Positions 26,799-37,316 are shown, counted from the first letter of the stretch. The stretch: 64,000 nt of DNA from Phycicoccus sp. HDW14 (GCF_011383005.1 NZ_CP049935.1:62001-126000), one strand, 5' to 3'. The notes: generated from the letters alone by a model not told the origin. Made by a program: numbers and translations.

Positions 26799-27376
26799 GC
26801 GTCGACCTCCCGATGCCGCGCGTCGGCCCGCTCGGCGAGCACGCCCCGAAGCCGGTGCGCGTCGTCCTCAACTGGGGGCGCCGCTACAGCCTGTGGGTGT
26901 TCAACTTCGGGCTCGCCTGCTGCGCCATCGAGTTCATCGCCACCTCGATGGGCCGGCACGACTTCATCCGGCTCGGGGTCATCCCCTTCGCGCCCGGCCC
27001 CCGGCAGGCCGACCTCATGGTCGTGTCCGGCACGGTCACCGACAAGATGGCGCCCGCCATCCGCCGCCTCTACGACCAGATGCCCGAGCCGAAGTACGTC
27101 ATCAGCTTCGGCGCGTGCTCGAACTCCGGTGGGCCGTACTGGGACTCGTACTCGGTGACCAAGGGTGTCGACCAGGTCATCCCCGTCGACGTCTACGTGC
27201 CCGGATGCCCCCCGCGGCCCGAGGCGCTGCTCCAGGGGATCATCCGGCTGCAGGAGAAGATCGCCGCCGAGCGGGTCAGCGGCGGGGCCATCGCCGCCCG
27301 CCGGGCCGGTCGCTTCGCCGGGCACCGGGCCGCCACGGCCGCCGACGTCACGCGCGGGCTGGTCACCAAGCCGTGA
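26795..27376 (+). CDS. nuoB: NADH-quinone oxidoreductase subunit B
   Basis: A 193-residue peripheral-arm subunit that carries iron-sulfur cluster N2, the last electron donor to quinone. The four ligands are present: adjacent C42/C43 in LACCAIEF, C108 in GACSNSGG and C138 in [11 protein letters not shown] 26795 overlaps the nuoA stop. The C-terminal ~20 residues ([16 protein letters not shown]) are longer and more basic than in many homologues. NuoB must pair with NuoD to form the quinone site, yet nuoD is not in the window. Confidence 0.94.
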   Translation: MSVDLPMPRVGPLGEHAPKPVRVVLNWGRRYSLWVFNFGLACCAIEFIATSMGRHDFIRLGVIPFAPGPRQADLMVVSGTVTDKMAPAIRRLYDQMPEPKYVISFGACSNSGGPYWDSYSVTKGVDQVIPVDVYVPGCPPRPEALLQGIIRLQEKIAAERVSGGAIAARRAGRFAGHRAATAADVTRGLVTKP

Positions 27377-27732
27377 CGACGCCCGCCCTCGCGCTCGTGG
27401 CCCTCGTGGCGTTCGTCACGGAGCTCGCCCTGTTCGGCGGGGTCGGGGCGCTCGCGCACCACGCCACCGGGGGAGGGGCGGCCGGCTGGGCCGCGGCCGT
27501 CGGGGCGACGCTGCTCGTGCTCGTCCTCTGGGGGCTGTTCATGGCTCCCAAGGCCCGGCTGCGGCTCGCGCCCGGTCCGCGGACGGCGGCCGCCATCGTC
27601 CTCGTGTACGGAGTGGCCTTCGGGTTGCTCGCCATCGGGCAGACCGGGTGGGCGTGGTTCGTCGGCATCGCCGGGCTGGTCGTCGTCGCGGCGCAGACCG
27701 TGCTGCACCGGCCGGCCGGCGAGACCTCCTGA
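27373..27732 (+). CDS. DUF2568/YrdB-like membrane protein
   Basis: A 119-residue four-segment membrane protein resembling the YrdB/DUF2568 family ([50 protein letters not shown]). GTG 27373 overlaps the nuoB stop as GTGA, so it is tightly coupled to nuoAB. The family has no known function; coupling to a complex I gene pair is unusual and could be a hitch-hiker after the operon was split. Confidence 0.8.
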   Translation: MTTPALALVALVAFVTELALFGGVGALAHHATGGGAAGWAAAVGATLLVLVLWGLFMAPKARLRLAPGPRTAAAIVLVYGVAFGLLAIGQTGWAWFVGIAGLVVVAAQTVLHRPAGETS

Positions 27733-27772
27733 CCCGCGCCTGACCGGCCGGCCACCGGACCCTCGGGCAACC

Positions 27773-27827
27773 GTCATCCGGTGTTCAGGTCGACGTCGCC
27801 CGGTGGTCCGGGCACCGCTCCTAGCGT
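27773..27827 (+). promoter_or_regulatory. Promoter region of phoX with possible PHO-like repeats
   Basis: TAGCGT (27822-27827) ends seven bases before ATG 27835, a leaderless -10 geometry. Upstream are weak repeats GTCATCC (27773), GTTCAGG (27783) and GTCGCCC (27795), spaced about 11 bases, faintly like the actinobacterial PHO box (GTTCACC repeats). The match is partial, so PhoP control is only suggested. Confidence 0.35.
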
Positions 27828-27834
27828 CCTGGCC

Positions 27835-29901
27835 ATGACGACCGCCCCGGAGAACCGCCCCCTGCTCGCCCTCGCCGCCCACGCCCGCGGCAAGCGCAGC
27901 CCCGTCACCTGCCGCCTCAAGTGCGGCGACCAGTGCGCCCACGAGGCGCCGAACACCAGCGGCAACGAGTACTTCCGTGACGTCGCGGCCCGGGCCTTCA
28001 GCCGCCGCGGCGCCCTCGGTGCGGCCGGGGCGCTGGCCCTCGCGGTCGGCACCGCCGACGCGGCGGCCGCCGGCTCGGGGCACGGCCACGGCCCGGGTCA
28101 CGGGCGGGGCCTGCGCTTCACGCCCATCGCCCCCGTGCCCGCGGCCACCGACGCCCTGACGGTGCCGGAGGGCTGGCGCTGGACGCCCGTCATCCGCTGG
28201 GGCGACCCCCTCTTCCGGCACAGCGAGGACTTCGACCCCGAGCACCAGAGCGAGCGCTCGCAGCTCGGCCAGCTCGGCTACAACTGCGACTACCTCGACG
28301 TCATCGAGCTGGACGGCGGCCGCGGCCGGCGCGCCCTGGCCGTGGTCAACCACGAGTACACGAACGAGGGCATCATGTTCCCGCCGTCGAGCGACCCCGA
28401 GGTCCTCGCCGAGCAGAAACGCATCGCGATGGCCGCGCACGGCCTGAGCGTCGTCGAGCTGCGCCGCAGCCGCGAGGGCGAGCCCTGGGAGTACGTGCGC
28501 GGCAGCCACTACAACCGCCGGGTCCACGTGCAGACGAGGTTCACCGTCTCCGGGCCCGCCGCCGGCCACCGGCTGCTGCGCACGAAGGACGACCCGGTGG
28601 GCCGCACCGTGCTCGGCACCCAGAACAACTGCTCCGGTGGCACGACCCCGTGGGGCACGGTGCTCTCGGGCGAGGAGAACTTCCACCAGTACTTCGTCGC
28701 CGCCGACACCCCGCAGAACAGGCGCTACGGCATCCCGACGACGGTCAGCGCCAGCGGCCGCAACTGGTGGACCGTCGACCCGCGCTTCGACGCCCGGCAG
28801 CCGGGCTACGAGAACGAGGTCAACCGGTTCGGCTGGGTCGTCGAGGTCGACCCGATGGAGCCCGACTCCACGCCCGTCAAGCACACCGCCCTCGGCCGCT
28901 TCAAGCACGAGAGCGCCAACGTCCGGGTGGTCCGCGACGGCCGGGTCGTCGCCTACTCCGGCGACGACGAGCGCTTCGAGTACGTCTACAAGTTCGTCTC
29001 CGAGAAGCGGATGGCCCGCGACAGCAGCCGGGCGGCGAGGGCGCACAACAAGACCCTCCTGGCCAGCGGCGACCTCTACGTCGCCCGGTTCACCGGCGAC
29101 AGCCCGGCCGCCGAGATCGACGGCACCGGCACGCTCCCGTCCGACGAGCGCTTCGACGGCCGCGGCGAGTGGGTGCCGCTCGTGCGCAACGGGCGCTCGC
29201 GGGTGCCGGGGATGGACGTCGCCGAGGTGCTCGTGTTCACGCGCCTGGCCGCCGACAAGGTCGGCGCGACGAGGATGGACCGTCCCGAGGACGTCCAGCC
29301 CAACCCGGTGACCGGCAGGGTCTACGCGGCGCTGACCAACAACACCAACCGTGGGGTCGGCACGAACGCCCCGGCCGACGAGGCCAACCCTCGCGTGACC
29401 AACCGCGAGGGCCACGTGCTCGAGCTGACCGAGGACCGCGACGACCCGACGGCCACCCGGTTCTCCTGGAACCTCCTGCTGGTCTGCGGCGACCCGGACA
29501 GCGCCGGCACGTACTTCGGGGGCTACGACGGGCCGGTCTCGCCGATCTCCTGCCCCGACAACGTCGCCTTCGACTCCACCGGCGCGCTGTGGATCTCCAC
29601 CGACGGCCAGCCGGGCACCCTCGGCCTGTGCGACGCCCTGCACCGGGTGACCCTCGAGGGCCGCGACCGCGGCCGGGTCGAGCAGTTCCTCGCCGTGCCG
29701 CGCGAGGCCGAGACCTGCGGCCCGGTCGTGCACGACCGCGACGGCGCGGGGTCGGTGTTCGTCTGCGTGCAGCACCCGGGGGAGGAGGGGTCCTGGGCCG
29801 ACCAGCACTCCTACTTCCCCGACTACGTCGCACCGGGCTCGCTCGCGGACGGTCGCTGGGGCGGGCCCCGGCCGAGCATCGTGCAGGTCACCCGGGCCTG
29901 A
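27835..29901 (+). CDS. PhoX-family (DUF839) Tat-exported phosphatase
   Basis: A 688-residue PhoX-type alkaline phosphatase. Residues 26-50 carry the conserved pre-signal cysteines (TCRLKCGDQCAHEAPNTSGN) and residues 55-80 a twin-arginine signal FSRRGALGAAGALALAVG, so it is exported folded. Family motifs: YNCDYLDV, VVNHEYTNEGIMFP, GTQNNCSGGTTPWGTVLSGEE (18-residue core GTQNNCSGGTTPWGTVLS), GRFKHESANV and YSGDDERFEYVYKFV; these bind calcium and iron in characterised PhoX. It hydrolyses phosphate monoesters outside the cell. It stands alone between DUF2568 and the Ig-like gene. ATG 27835 is chosen for the leaderless -10 box. Confidence 0.9.
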   Translation: MTTAPENRPLLALAAHARGKRSPVTCRLKCGDQCAHEAPNTSGNEYFRDVAARAFSRRGALGAAGALALAVGTADAAAAGSGHGHGPGHGRGLRFTPIAPVPAATDALTVPEGWRWTPVIRWGDPLFRHSEDFDPEHQSERSQLGQLGYNCDYLDVIELDGGRGRRALAVVNHEYTNEGIMFPPSSDPEVLAEQKRIAMAAHGLSVVELRRSREGEPWEYVRGSHYNRRVHVQTRFTVSGPAAGHRLLRTKDDPVGRTVLGTQNNCSGGTTPWGTVLSGEENFHQYFVAADTPQNRRYGIPTTVSASGRNWWTVDPRFDARQPGYENEVNRFGWVVEVDPMEPDSTPVKHTALGRFKHESANVRVVRDGRVVAYSGDDERFEYVYKFVSEKRMARDSSRAARAHNKTLLASGDLYVARFTGDSPAAEIDGTGTLPSDERFDGRGEWVPLVRNGRSRVPGMDVAEVLVFTRLAADKVGATRMDRPEDVQPNPVTGRVYAALTNNTNRGVGTNAPADEANPRVTNREGHVLELTEDRDDPTATRFSWNLLLVCGDPDSAGTYFGGYDGPVSPISCPDNVAFDSTGALWISTDGQPGTLGLCDALHRVTLEGRDRGRVEQFLAVPREAETCGPVVHDRDGAGSVFVCVQHPGEEGSWADQHSYFPDYVAPGSLADGRWGGPRPSIVQVTRA

Positions 29902-30045
29902 GAGCCCGCTGACCGTCGGCTGACCGCTCGTCCGCAACACGCCCGGTCGGATTGCCCGAACCCGGCCACGGAGGAGCCGCCCGTCAACCACAATGGGTCC
30001 GGGGCGCGGCCGTGAACGCGCCCCGGACGGTCGGAAACCGGGTAC

Positions 30046-33000
30046 ATGAGCGAGGAGCGTGGGACGGCGCGGCGCGGCCACCAGGCACGCCGCGGTCCTC
30101 GGCGACCCCGCACGGGGACGGTCGTGGCCGTCGTGCTGGCCCTCGTCGCCGGCGGCTACGGCTACGCCGCCACCCGCAGCCCGGGCTACACGACCGACCA
30201 CCTCGAGGCCAACGACGGCACCCTGTGGGTCACCAACGACCGCGGCGGCCTCTTCGGCCGGCTCAACGCGCCGGCCGCCCACCTCGACGCCGCCTTCGCG
30301 CCCGGCGACGACCGCAGCCCGACCTACCAGCTCGACGTCGTGCAGTCCGGGTCCTCGGTGCTCACCCGCGACCGCATCAGCGGCAAGGTCGCCCCGGTCG
30401 ACGTGCGGGCCGGCACCCTCCTCACCGACCGCAGCGCCGAGATCCCGGCGGCGGCGCCGTTGGCGGTCGGCGGCGGCACGTCCGTGTTCGTCGACCCCGA
30501 CTCCGGCGAGGTGCGGGCCTCCGCCTCCACCACCCCGACCGCCGTGGCGGTCGACGGCTTCACCGCCGACGCCGTGGGCCGTGTCCCCATCGCCCCCGAC
30601 GTCACCGGCGACGCGCTGACCGCCGACGTCGCGGTCGACGACGACGGCACGGCGTACGCGGCGGGCTCCGGGGGCCGGCTGCTCACCCTGCGACCCACCG
30701 GCGACGGGCGGTTCAGCCTGGAGTCGCGCTCGCTCGGCGGGGCGCTGCAGGACGCCCACGTCGTCCTCACCGCGTCCGGGCCGGTCGTCCTCGACACCGT
30801 CGCCGGCGTCATCGCCCGCCCGGACGGCACGCGCACCTCGCTCACCGGGGGCACGCTCACCGACGGGGTGCCCGAGGAGGGCGAGGCCGACGGCGCCGTG
30901 CTCGTCGCCACGCCGCGCTCGCTGCTCTCGGTCGACCTCACGTCCGGTGCCGTGCGCACCCTCGTCACCGGCGGCACCGGCCCGGCCGCGGCCCCCGTCG
31001 TCCTCGACGGCTGCACCTACGCCGCGTGGTCGGGCAGCCCCGGACGGGTCGTCAAGGCCTGCGGTGGAGGCCCCTTCGCCGACGTCGTGCTCAAGCAGGC
31101 CACCAACCTGCTCTCCCCGCACCTGCGCCTCAACCACCGCTCGGTCGCGCTCAACGACAGCGCGAACGGCGGCGTGTGGTCGCTCGACACCGGCAACCGC
31201 CTCGACAACTGGGCCGCGGTCGCGCCGCCGTCGTCGCAGTCGCCGCCCAAGGACCCCGACCAGTCGACCACCGTCGACCGCAGCTCGAAGCCGCCCCAGG
31301 CGCGCGACGACACCGTGGGCGCCCGGCCGGGGCGCACCAGCATCCTCCACGTCCTCGACAACGACGCGAACCCGTCCGGCAGCGTCCTGTCGATCACGCG
31401 CGTCTCGGGCCTGCCCACGTCGGCGGGCACGGTGGCGATCTCGCCGGACGGGCAGGCCGTGCAGCTGAACCTCGAGCCGACCGCGCGCTCGACGAGCTTC
31501 CAGTACGTCATCGACGACGGCCGCGGCAACAGCTCGTCGGCCGCGGTCACCGTCCAGGTCCGCCAGCCGTCCGAGAACGGCGCCCCCGCGCTGCGGCCGA
31601 ACTTCGTGCCGGGCGTCACGACGGTCGTCAACCGCGGGTCGGTGAGCCTCCCGGTCGTCGGCGACTGGCGCGACCCCGACTCCGACCCCGTCGCGGTCAC
31701 CGCGGCCAAGGACGGTGACACCCCGGTCGGGCTGACCAGCGACGGACGGCTGCGCTACACCGCCCCGGCCGAGGCCGGCCCGCGCATCATCGAGTACACG
31801 GTCTCCGACGGGACGGCCTCGAGCACCGGACGGCAGTCCATCGACGTCCTCGGCCCGGATGCCGTGACGCCGACGGCCGCCACGCCGCTGCCCGACGTCG
31901 GCCGCGGCCAGGTCGGCAAGCCGATCGTGCTGCGTCCGCTCGACAACGACATCGCTGGCGCCGACCCCACGACGCCGTCGGCGAGCCTGCAGCTGGCCGG
32001 TGCGGTCACCGCTCCGGACGGCACGACCGTCGACACCAGCCTCGAGTCCGGCACCGTGGCGGTCACCGCGGGCGCCCCCGGCACCTACCTGCTCGCGTAC
32101 ACCGTCCGCTACGGCGACGCCCCGCTGGCGCGCGGGGCCATCCGGGTCGACGTGCGCGCCGCGACCGAGCGGCCGGGCGCGATCACCGCGATGCCCGACC
32201 AGGCCGTCGTGCGCGGCCAGACCGCGACGATCGTCGACGTCCTCGCCAACGACGTCGACCCCGCCGGCGGGCTGCTCGTCGTGCAGGGCACCCAGACCGA
32301 CTCGTCCGACGCCGTCGAGGTGGCGGTGCTGCGCGGGCGCTGGCTGCGCATCGCGGCGACGCGGCCGTCGCTGCGGCCCAACCCGGTGCTCGTGCACTAC
32401 ACGGTGACCAACGGCGAGGGACGCACCGCCACCGGCGACGTGTCGGTGCTGCAGCTGCCCGAGCCGGCCGACGACACCCCCATCGCCGTCGACGACACCG
32501 CCACGGTGCGTTCCGGCGACCACGTGTCGATCTCGGTGCTGGACAACGACATCGACCCCAGTGGTGCCACCCTGCGCCTCTCGCCGCGCGTCGAGGGCGC
32601 CCCGCGCGCAGGCACCCTGCCGGTCGGCGGACCCAACGGCGGGCCGACCACCGACCAGGTCGGGGCGGCCTACGTCGCCGGCACGGTCGTGCGCTTCCAG
32701 GCCCCGGAGGTGACGACCCAGCGCACGGTGGCCATCACCTACGTCGTCGAGTCCGCTTCCGGCGCAAGGGCCTCCGGGCTGGCACGGGTCACCATCGTCC
32801 CGCCCCCGTCGGCGGTCCTGCCCAACCGCGCGCCGGCGCCGCCGACCCTCGAGGGGCGGGTCGTCGCCGGCGACACCATCACGGTGGCGGTCGCCGACTC
32901 CGGGTCCGACCCCGACGGCGACTCGACCACCCTCGCCGGACTGGCCTCGGCCCCGAGCCTCGGGCGCGTCCTCGCCGTCACGCCCTCCTCGATCACCTAC

Positions 33001-36000
33001 CAGGCGTACCCGACGACCGGGGGCACCGACGACTTCACCTACCTCCTCGGCGACCGCTACGGGAACATCGGCACCGGCACGGTGCGCATCGCCGTCGCGC
33101 CGCCCGGCGACCCGCAGCCGGTCGTGGCCGTCGACGACGAGGTCACCGTCGCACCCGGGGCGACCGTGGTCGTCGACCCGCTCGCCAACGACATCCAGCC
33201 GATCGGGGAGCGGGCCACCATCGCACCGCTCGAGGAGCTCAACCCGAGCCTCGGCGGGCGGGCCTCCCTCGACCCGACGACCGGGCGCGTCACCGTCACC
33301 GCTCCGCCGGCCGCGCAGCCGCTCAGCCTGCGCTACTCCATCGTCGGCGCGAGCGGCCAGCCCTCGGTCGCCACCATCCGCGTCCGGGGTCGCGACGGGG
33401 TCAACCTCCCGCCCGTCCCGCGCAACGCCCTCGCCCAGCCGGCGCCGGGTGCCACGACGGTCGACGTCGACCTGCTCGCCGGTGCCGTCGACCCCGACTC
33501 GCCCGGCGGCCCCATCCAGGTGACGCGGGTGTTCAACGCCTCGGGGGCGCGGATCCAGGACGGCACCGTGACCCTGCCGGTCACCGACACCCCGCAGGTG
33601 CTGTCCTTCGAGATCACCGACGCGGGGGGTGCCGCGGCCCTCGGCCTGGTCCACGTGCCGGCGGGTGGCTCGGGGGCGCCGAGCGTGCGCGACGACGCCC
33701 TCGTGCGCGTCGACCGCAACGGCAGCGCGACGGTCAACCTCGACGACGTCGTCGTCGACCCCGCCGGCCGCCAGCTGACCCTCACCACCGACGACCGGCT
33801 CGCGGCCTCGCCGTCCGGCAAGCTGCGGGTCGAGGCCGAGAGCGCCTCGCAGCTGCGGGTCACGGCGCTCGCGGGCTACGTCGGGCCGGCCGCCGTCTCC
33901 TTCGAGGTCTCGACCTCCGCGCGGGCCGACGACCCCAGGGCCCGACGGGCGTTCCTCACCGTGCCGGTGCAGGTCGGGCCGGAGACCCCGGTGCTGCGCT
34001 GCCCGCCGACCGCCGTCGACGTCGTCGTCGGTGGCTCGTCGCGGCCGCTGGCCATCCCGCAGCTGTGCCACGTCTGGACCGCGCGGCCCGAGACCCTCGC
34101 CGAGCTGCGGTTCACCGGGAAGCTCGAGCAGGCGGTCGCCGGGCTGAGCGTCTCCAACCGCGACGACAGCACGCTCGTCGTCGCCGCCGGACCGGCCGCG
34201 GTCCCCGGCTCGACGGCCCGGATGCTCGTCACGGCCGAGGGCACCGAGGCGGTGCCGGCCGTCATCACCGTGCGGGTCGCCCCGGCCCAGCCGCCGACGA
34301 TGGCGCCCGTGGTCGTGTCCGGGGTGCGGGCCGGCACGACCGCGACGGTCAACCTGAGGGGCTACCTGCGCTCCCAGCTCGGCGACCCGGCCTTCTCGAT
34401 CGTCGGCGACCCCGAGCGCACCTCCGGGTCGGCGGCGTCGGTCACCCGCGAGGGCCCGACGACGCTGTCGGTGACGCCGGCCGCCAACGCGCGCGGACGG
34501 ATCACCTTCCGCGTCACCATCACCGACGTCGACTCGACGACCCGTCGCGACCGGCAGGGCACCGGCACGCTGAGCATCGACGTCCTCGGGGTCCCCGACG
34601 CCCCGAGTGCCCCGACCCAGACCGGCCCGACCCTCAGCCAGTCGGCCCGCATGACCTGGCGCGCGCCCAACGACAACGGCCTGCCCATCGAGGCCTACGA
34701 GGTGCGCTGGGAGAACGGTGGCACGCAGCTCTGCGACGCCTCGCCCTGCCTCGTCACCGGCCTCGCCAACGCCACCCCGCACCGCTTCACCGTCCGGGCC
34801 CGCAACGCCGTCGGATGGGGCCCGCCGAGCGCCGCCTCCGCCCCGGTGACCCCCGACGAGGTGCCCGGCGCCCCGGTCGACCCCCGGGTCGTCGACCCCG
34901 CGAACCGCACCGTCACCGTCACCTGGGGGCCGGCGCCCACGCAGGGCTCGGCCGTCGACCGCTACCTCGTCACCTGGCCGGGCGGGCGCCTCGAGACGAG
35001 CACGACCTCGGTGTCGCCCACCGGCCTCGACAACACGCTGCCGACCCCGTTCACCATCAAGGCGCACAACACCGCCGGCTGGGGTCCGGGGGTCACCGTC
35101 GAGGGCCAGTCGGCCGGCACCCCGGCGACCCCCGACGCGCCGCGCCTGGAGACCACCGAGGTCGCCGGCGGCGCGCGGCAGGCGGTCGTCGTCAGCTGGG
35201 GTTCGGTGTCCCCCAACGGTCCCGGCGACACCTCGTACACCGTCACGCGCAGCGGCCCGGGTGGCTCCACCCAGGTGTGCCGCACCACCTCCACCCGCTG
35301 CGACGCCGATGCGGTCGAGAACGACGGGTCCACCTACGAGTACCGCGTCGTCGCCTCCAACGCCTACTACGACTCCCCGCCGAGCGCCCCCACCTCGCTC
35401 GAGGCCATCGGCACACCGGGTGACTTCTCCGGCGTCTCCGCGACGGCCACCGGCGACGACCGCGCCGTCCGGCTGCGGTTCACGTCCCCGGCCGCCCGCG
35501 ACGACTCCCCGCTGACCATCACCTGCCGGGTCAGCGGGACGGCGTGCCGCTCGTTCCAGCCGAACGGCACGGGCCCGCAGGCCTTCGACGAGGTCGTCAC
35601 GGTGCCCGCGAACGGCTCCGCGTACACGCTGACGCTCACCGCGACGAACAGCGGCGGCAAGAGCTCGAGCACCTCCGTCACCTCCGACGTCGTCTACGGC
35701 CCGCTCGGGCCGGCGAGCGTCGACGTGGTCTCCACGGTGGGCCCGTGGGTCACGTTCACGGTCAGCGCCGAGCCCAACGGGCGCCCGGCCGACGTCTCGG
35801 TCGTCGTGTCCGGCGGGGTCGCCGGCGACGTCCGCGTCGACGACACGACCGGCGGCGGAAGCTTCACGCAGACCTACAAGCGCAAGGTCGGCTTCTCGCG
35901 GGACATCGGCCTCGCCGTCACGGTCACCCGGGGGAGCGACTCGGTGTCCGGGAACGGCAGCGCCCGCACCCGCGGCGGGTCGGTCACGGCGACGGGCGAC

Positions 36001-36258
36001 CCGCTCCCCGACGGCTCGGTGCAGCTCACCCTGACCGCCGCCAACCTCACGGCGAGCACGACCCTCCAGTGCGTCGTCGACGAGCAGGGCTCGGGCGGCA
36101 CGACGAGCGTCGGCCTCGACACCGACGCCGACGGCAACGGCACCCGCACCGTCCCCGAGTCGGAGTTCACGGCGACCTCCGGCCGGCGCTACACGATCAC
36201 CTGCGACGACGGGCAGGCGCCCGAGACCCCCGTGCGACGGACGTGGGTCGCCCCATGA
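30046..36258 (+). CDS. Giant membrane-anchored Ig-like/fibronectin type III surface protein
   Basis: 2070 residues. Residues 1-23 are basic and cytoplasmic, ~24-42 a single membrane anchor (TVVAVVLALVAGGYGYAA). Residues ~45-400 look like a WD/NHL-type beta-propeller (LWVTNDRGGLFGRL, FVDPDSGEVRAS). From ~410 to ~1290 come about nine Ig/cadherin-like repeats marked by 'VLDNDxDPxG' (VLDNDANPSG, VLANDVDPAGG, VLDNDIDPSG). From ~1515 to ~1800 three fibronectin type III domains follow (APTQTGPTLSQSARMTW, EAYEVRWENG, FTVRARNAVGWGPPS). It heads an operon with MoxR, DUF58 and DUF3488, a combination widespread in actinobacteria and thought to act in envelope assembly. Start ATG 30046. Confidence 0.88.
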   Translation: MSEERGTARRGHQARRGPRRPRTGTVVAVVLALVAGGYGYAATRSPGYTTDHLEANDGTLWVTNDRGGLFGRLNAPAAHLDAAFAPGDDRSPTYQLDVVQSGSSVLTRDRISGKVAPVDVRAGTLLTDRSAEIPAAAPLAVGGGTSVFVDPDSGEVRASASTTPTAVAVDGFTADAVGRVPIAPDVTGDALTADVAVDDDGTAYAAGSGGRLLTLRPTGDGRFSLESRSLGGALQDAHVVLTASGPVVLDTVAGVIARPDGTRTSLTGGTLTDGVPEEGEADGAVLVATPRSLLSVDLTSGAVRTLVTGGTGPAAAPVVLDGCTYAAWSGSPGRVVKACGGGPFADVVLKQATNLLSPHLRLNHRSVALNDSANGGVWSLDTGNRLDNWAAVAPPSSQSPPKDPDQSTTVDRSSKPPQARDDTVGARPGRTSILHVLDNDANPSGSVLSITRVSGLPTSAGTVAISPDGQAVQLNLEPTARSTSFQYVIDDGRGNSSSAAVTVQVRQPSENGAPALRPNFVPGVTTVVNRGSVSLPVVGDWRDPDSDPVAVTAAKDGDTPVGLTSDGRLRYTAPAEAGPRIIEYTVSDGTASSTGRQSIDVLGPDAVTPTAATPLPDVGRGQVGKPIVLRPLDNDIAGADPTTPSASLQLAGAVTAPDGTTVDTSLESGTVAVTAGAPGTYLLAYTVRYGDAPLARGAIRVDVRAATERPGAITAMPDQAVVRGQTATIVDVLANDVDPAGGLLVVQGTQTDSSDAVEVAVLRGRWLRIAATRPSLRPNPVLVHYTVTNGEGRTATGDVSVLQLPEPADDTPIAVDDTATVRSGDHVSISVLDNDIDPSGATLRLSPRVEGAPRAGTLPVGGPNGGPTTDQVGAAYVAGTVVRFQAPEVTTQRTVAITYVVESASGARASGLARVTIVPPPSAVLPNRAPAPPTLEGRVVAGDTITVAVADSGSDPDGDSTTLAGLASAPSLGRVLAVTPSSITYQAYPTTGGTDDFTYLLGDRYGNIGTGTVRIAVAPPGDPQPVVAVDDEVTVAPGATVVVDPLANDIQPIGERATIAPLEELNPSLGGRASLDPTTGRVTVTAPPAAQPLSLRYSIVGASGQPSVATIRVRGRDGVNLPPVPRNALAQPAPGATTVDVDLLAGAVDPDSPGGPIQVTRVFNASGARIQDGTVTLPVTDTPQVLSFEITDAGGAAALGLVHVPAGGSGAPSVRDDALVRVDRNGSATVNLDDVVVDPAGRQLTLTTDDRLAASPSGKLRVEAESASQLRVTALAGYVGPAAVSFEVSTSARADDPRARRAFLTVPVQVGPETPVLRCPPTAVDVVVGGSSRPLAIPQLCHVWTARPETLAELRFTGKLEQAVAGLSVSNRDDSTLVVAAGPAAVPGSTARMLVTAEGTEAVPAVITVRVAPAQPPTMAPVVVSGVRAGTTATVNLRGYLRSQLGDPAFSIVGDPERTSGSAASVTREGPTTLSVTPAANARGRITFRVTITDVDSTTRRDRQGTGTLSIDVLGVPDAPSAPTQTGPTLSQSARMTWRAPNDNGLPIEAYEVRWENGGTQLCDASPCLVTGLANATPHRFTVRARNAVGWGPPSAASAPVTPDEVPGAPVDPRVVDPANRTVTVTWGPAPTQGSAVDRYLVTWPGGRLETSTTSVSPTGLDNTLPTPFTIKAHNTAGWGPGVTVEGQSAGTPATPDAPRLETTEVAGGARQAVVVSWGSVSPNGPGDTSYTVTRSGPGGSTQVCRTTSTRCDADAVENDGSTYEYRVVASNAYYDSPPSAPTSLEAIGTPGDFSGVSATATGDDRAVRLRFTSPAARDDSPLTITCRVSGTACRSFQPNGTGPQAFDEVVTVPANGSAYTLTLTATNSGGKSSSTSVTSDVVYGPLGPASVDVVSTVGPWVTFTVSAEPNGRPADVSVVVSGGVAGDVRVDDTTGGGSFTQTYKRKVGFSRDIGLAVTVTRGSDSVSGNGSARTRGGSVTATGDPLPDGSVQLTLTAANLTASTTLQCVVDEQGSGGTTSVGLDTDADGNGTRTVPESEFTATSGRRYTITCDDGQAPETPVRRTWVAP

Positions 36259-36322
36259 CACCCCGGCCCGCTGACCCCAGCACCCCTCAGCCCCAGCACC
36301 CCGAACCGATGACGAGGACCCC

Positions 36323-37309
36323 ATGAGCACCGAGCCCCTGGCCCACGCGGACGAGATCGCCTGGTTCGGCGAGACCTTCGCGACGATCGTCGACGCCGTG
36401 GGCGCCGCCCTCGTCGGGAAGGAGCGTGTCGTCCAGCTGAGCGTGGCCTGCCTCGCCGCCGGTGGGCACCTGCTGCTCGAGGACGTGCCCGGCACCGGCA
36501 AGACCAGCCTCGCCCGGTCGCTGGCCGGCGCGGTGCGCGGCAGCCACCAGCGCATCCAGTTCACCCCGGACCTGCTGCCCTCCGACGTCACCGGCGCCTC
36601 GATCTACGACCCGAAGGCGCAGGCCTTCGAGTTCCGCCGCGGGCCGGTGTTCGCGAACATCGTCCTCGCCGACGAGATCAACCGCGCGTCGCCGAAGACC
36701 CAGTCGGCGCTGCTCGAGGTGATGGAGGAGGGACGGGTCACCGTCGACGGCACGACGCACACCGTGCCGTCGCCGTTCATGGTCATCGCGACCCAGAACC
36801 CCATCGAGCAGGCCGGCACCTACCGGCTGCCCGAGGCCCAGCTCGACCGCTTCCTCATGAAGACGGCCATCGGCTACCCCGACCCCGAGGCCACCATCGG
36901 CGTCCTCTCCGGGATGGCGGTCCGCGACCGCGCCGCGTCGGTCACCCCGGTCATCGACGGCACCCAGGTGCTGCGGCTGCGCCAGGTCGCCCGCTCGGTG
37001 CACGTCTCGCGCCCGCTGCTCGAGTTCACCCAGACCCTCGCCGAGCGCTCCCGCGAGCACCGGCACCTGCGGCTCGGGCTGTCGGTGCGCGGGCTGCTCG
37101 GCTACGTGCACGCCGCGAAGGCCTGGGCCGCCGGGCAGGGGCGCAACTACGTCGTCCCGGACGACCTCAAGGAGCTCGCCGTCCCCGTCATGCAGCACCG
37201 CATGCTGCTCGACGCCGACGCCCAGTTCGACGGGGTGACGATGCTCGACGTCATCGACGAGCTGTTCGCCGCCATCCCGCTCCCCGCCGCCGTGGGCACC
37301 GACGCCTGA
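36323..37309 (+). CDS. MoxR family AAA+ ATPase
   Basis: A 328-residue AAA+ chaperone-like ATPase. Walker A EDVPGTGKTSLA has K60, Walker B VLADEINRA has D117/E118, sensor 1 is ATQNPIEQAGTYRLPEAQLDRF, and the C-terminal lid contains LSVRGLLGYVHAAKAWA. ATG 36323 is preceded by GAGGA. MoxR proteins act on a partner containing DUF58/VWA domains; the partner is the next gene, seven bases downstream. Cytoplasmic. Confidence 0.93.
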   Translation: MSTEPLAHADEIAWFGETFATIVDAVGAALVGKERVVQLSVACLAAGGHLLLEDVPGTGKTSLARSLAGAVRGSHQRIQFTPDLLPSDVTGASIYDPKAQAFEFRRGPVFANIVLADEINRASPKTQSALLEVMEEGRVTVDGTTHTVPSPFMVIATQNPIEQAGTYRLPEAQLDRFLMKTAIGYPDPEATIGVLSGMAVRDRAASVTPVIDGTQVLRLRQVARSVHVSRPLLEFTQTLAERSREHRHLRLGLSVRGLLGYVHAAKAWAAGQGRNYVVPDDLKELAVPVMQHRMLLDADAQFDGVTMLDVIDELFAAIPLPAAVGTDA

Positions 37310-37316
37310 GCCCGCC

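Noticed and set aside
27193..36591. A minus-strand open frame of over 3000 codons opposite the Ig/FN3 gene
   Set aside because: It is the antisense shadow of a GC-rich gene: Arg/Gly/Ala-rich without any domain, while the plus strand encodes clear Ig-like, FN3 and PhoX domains.
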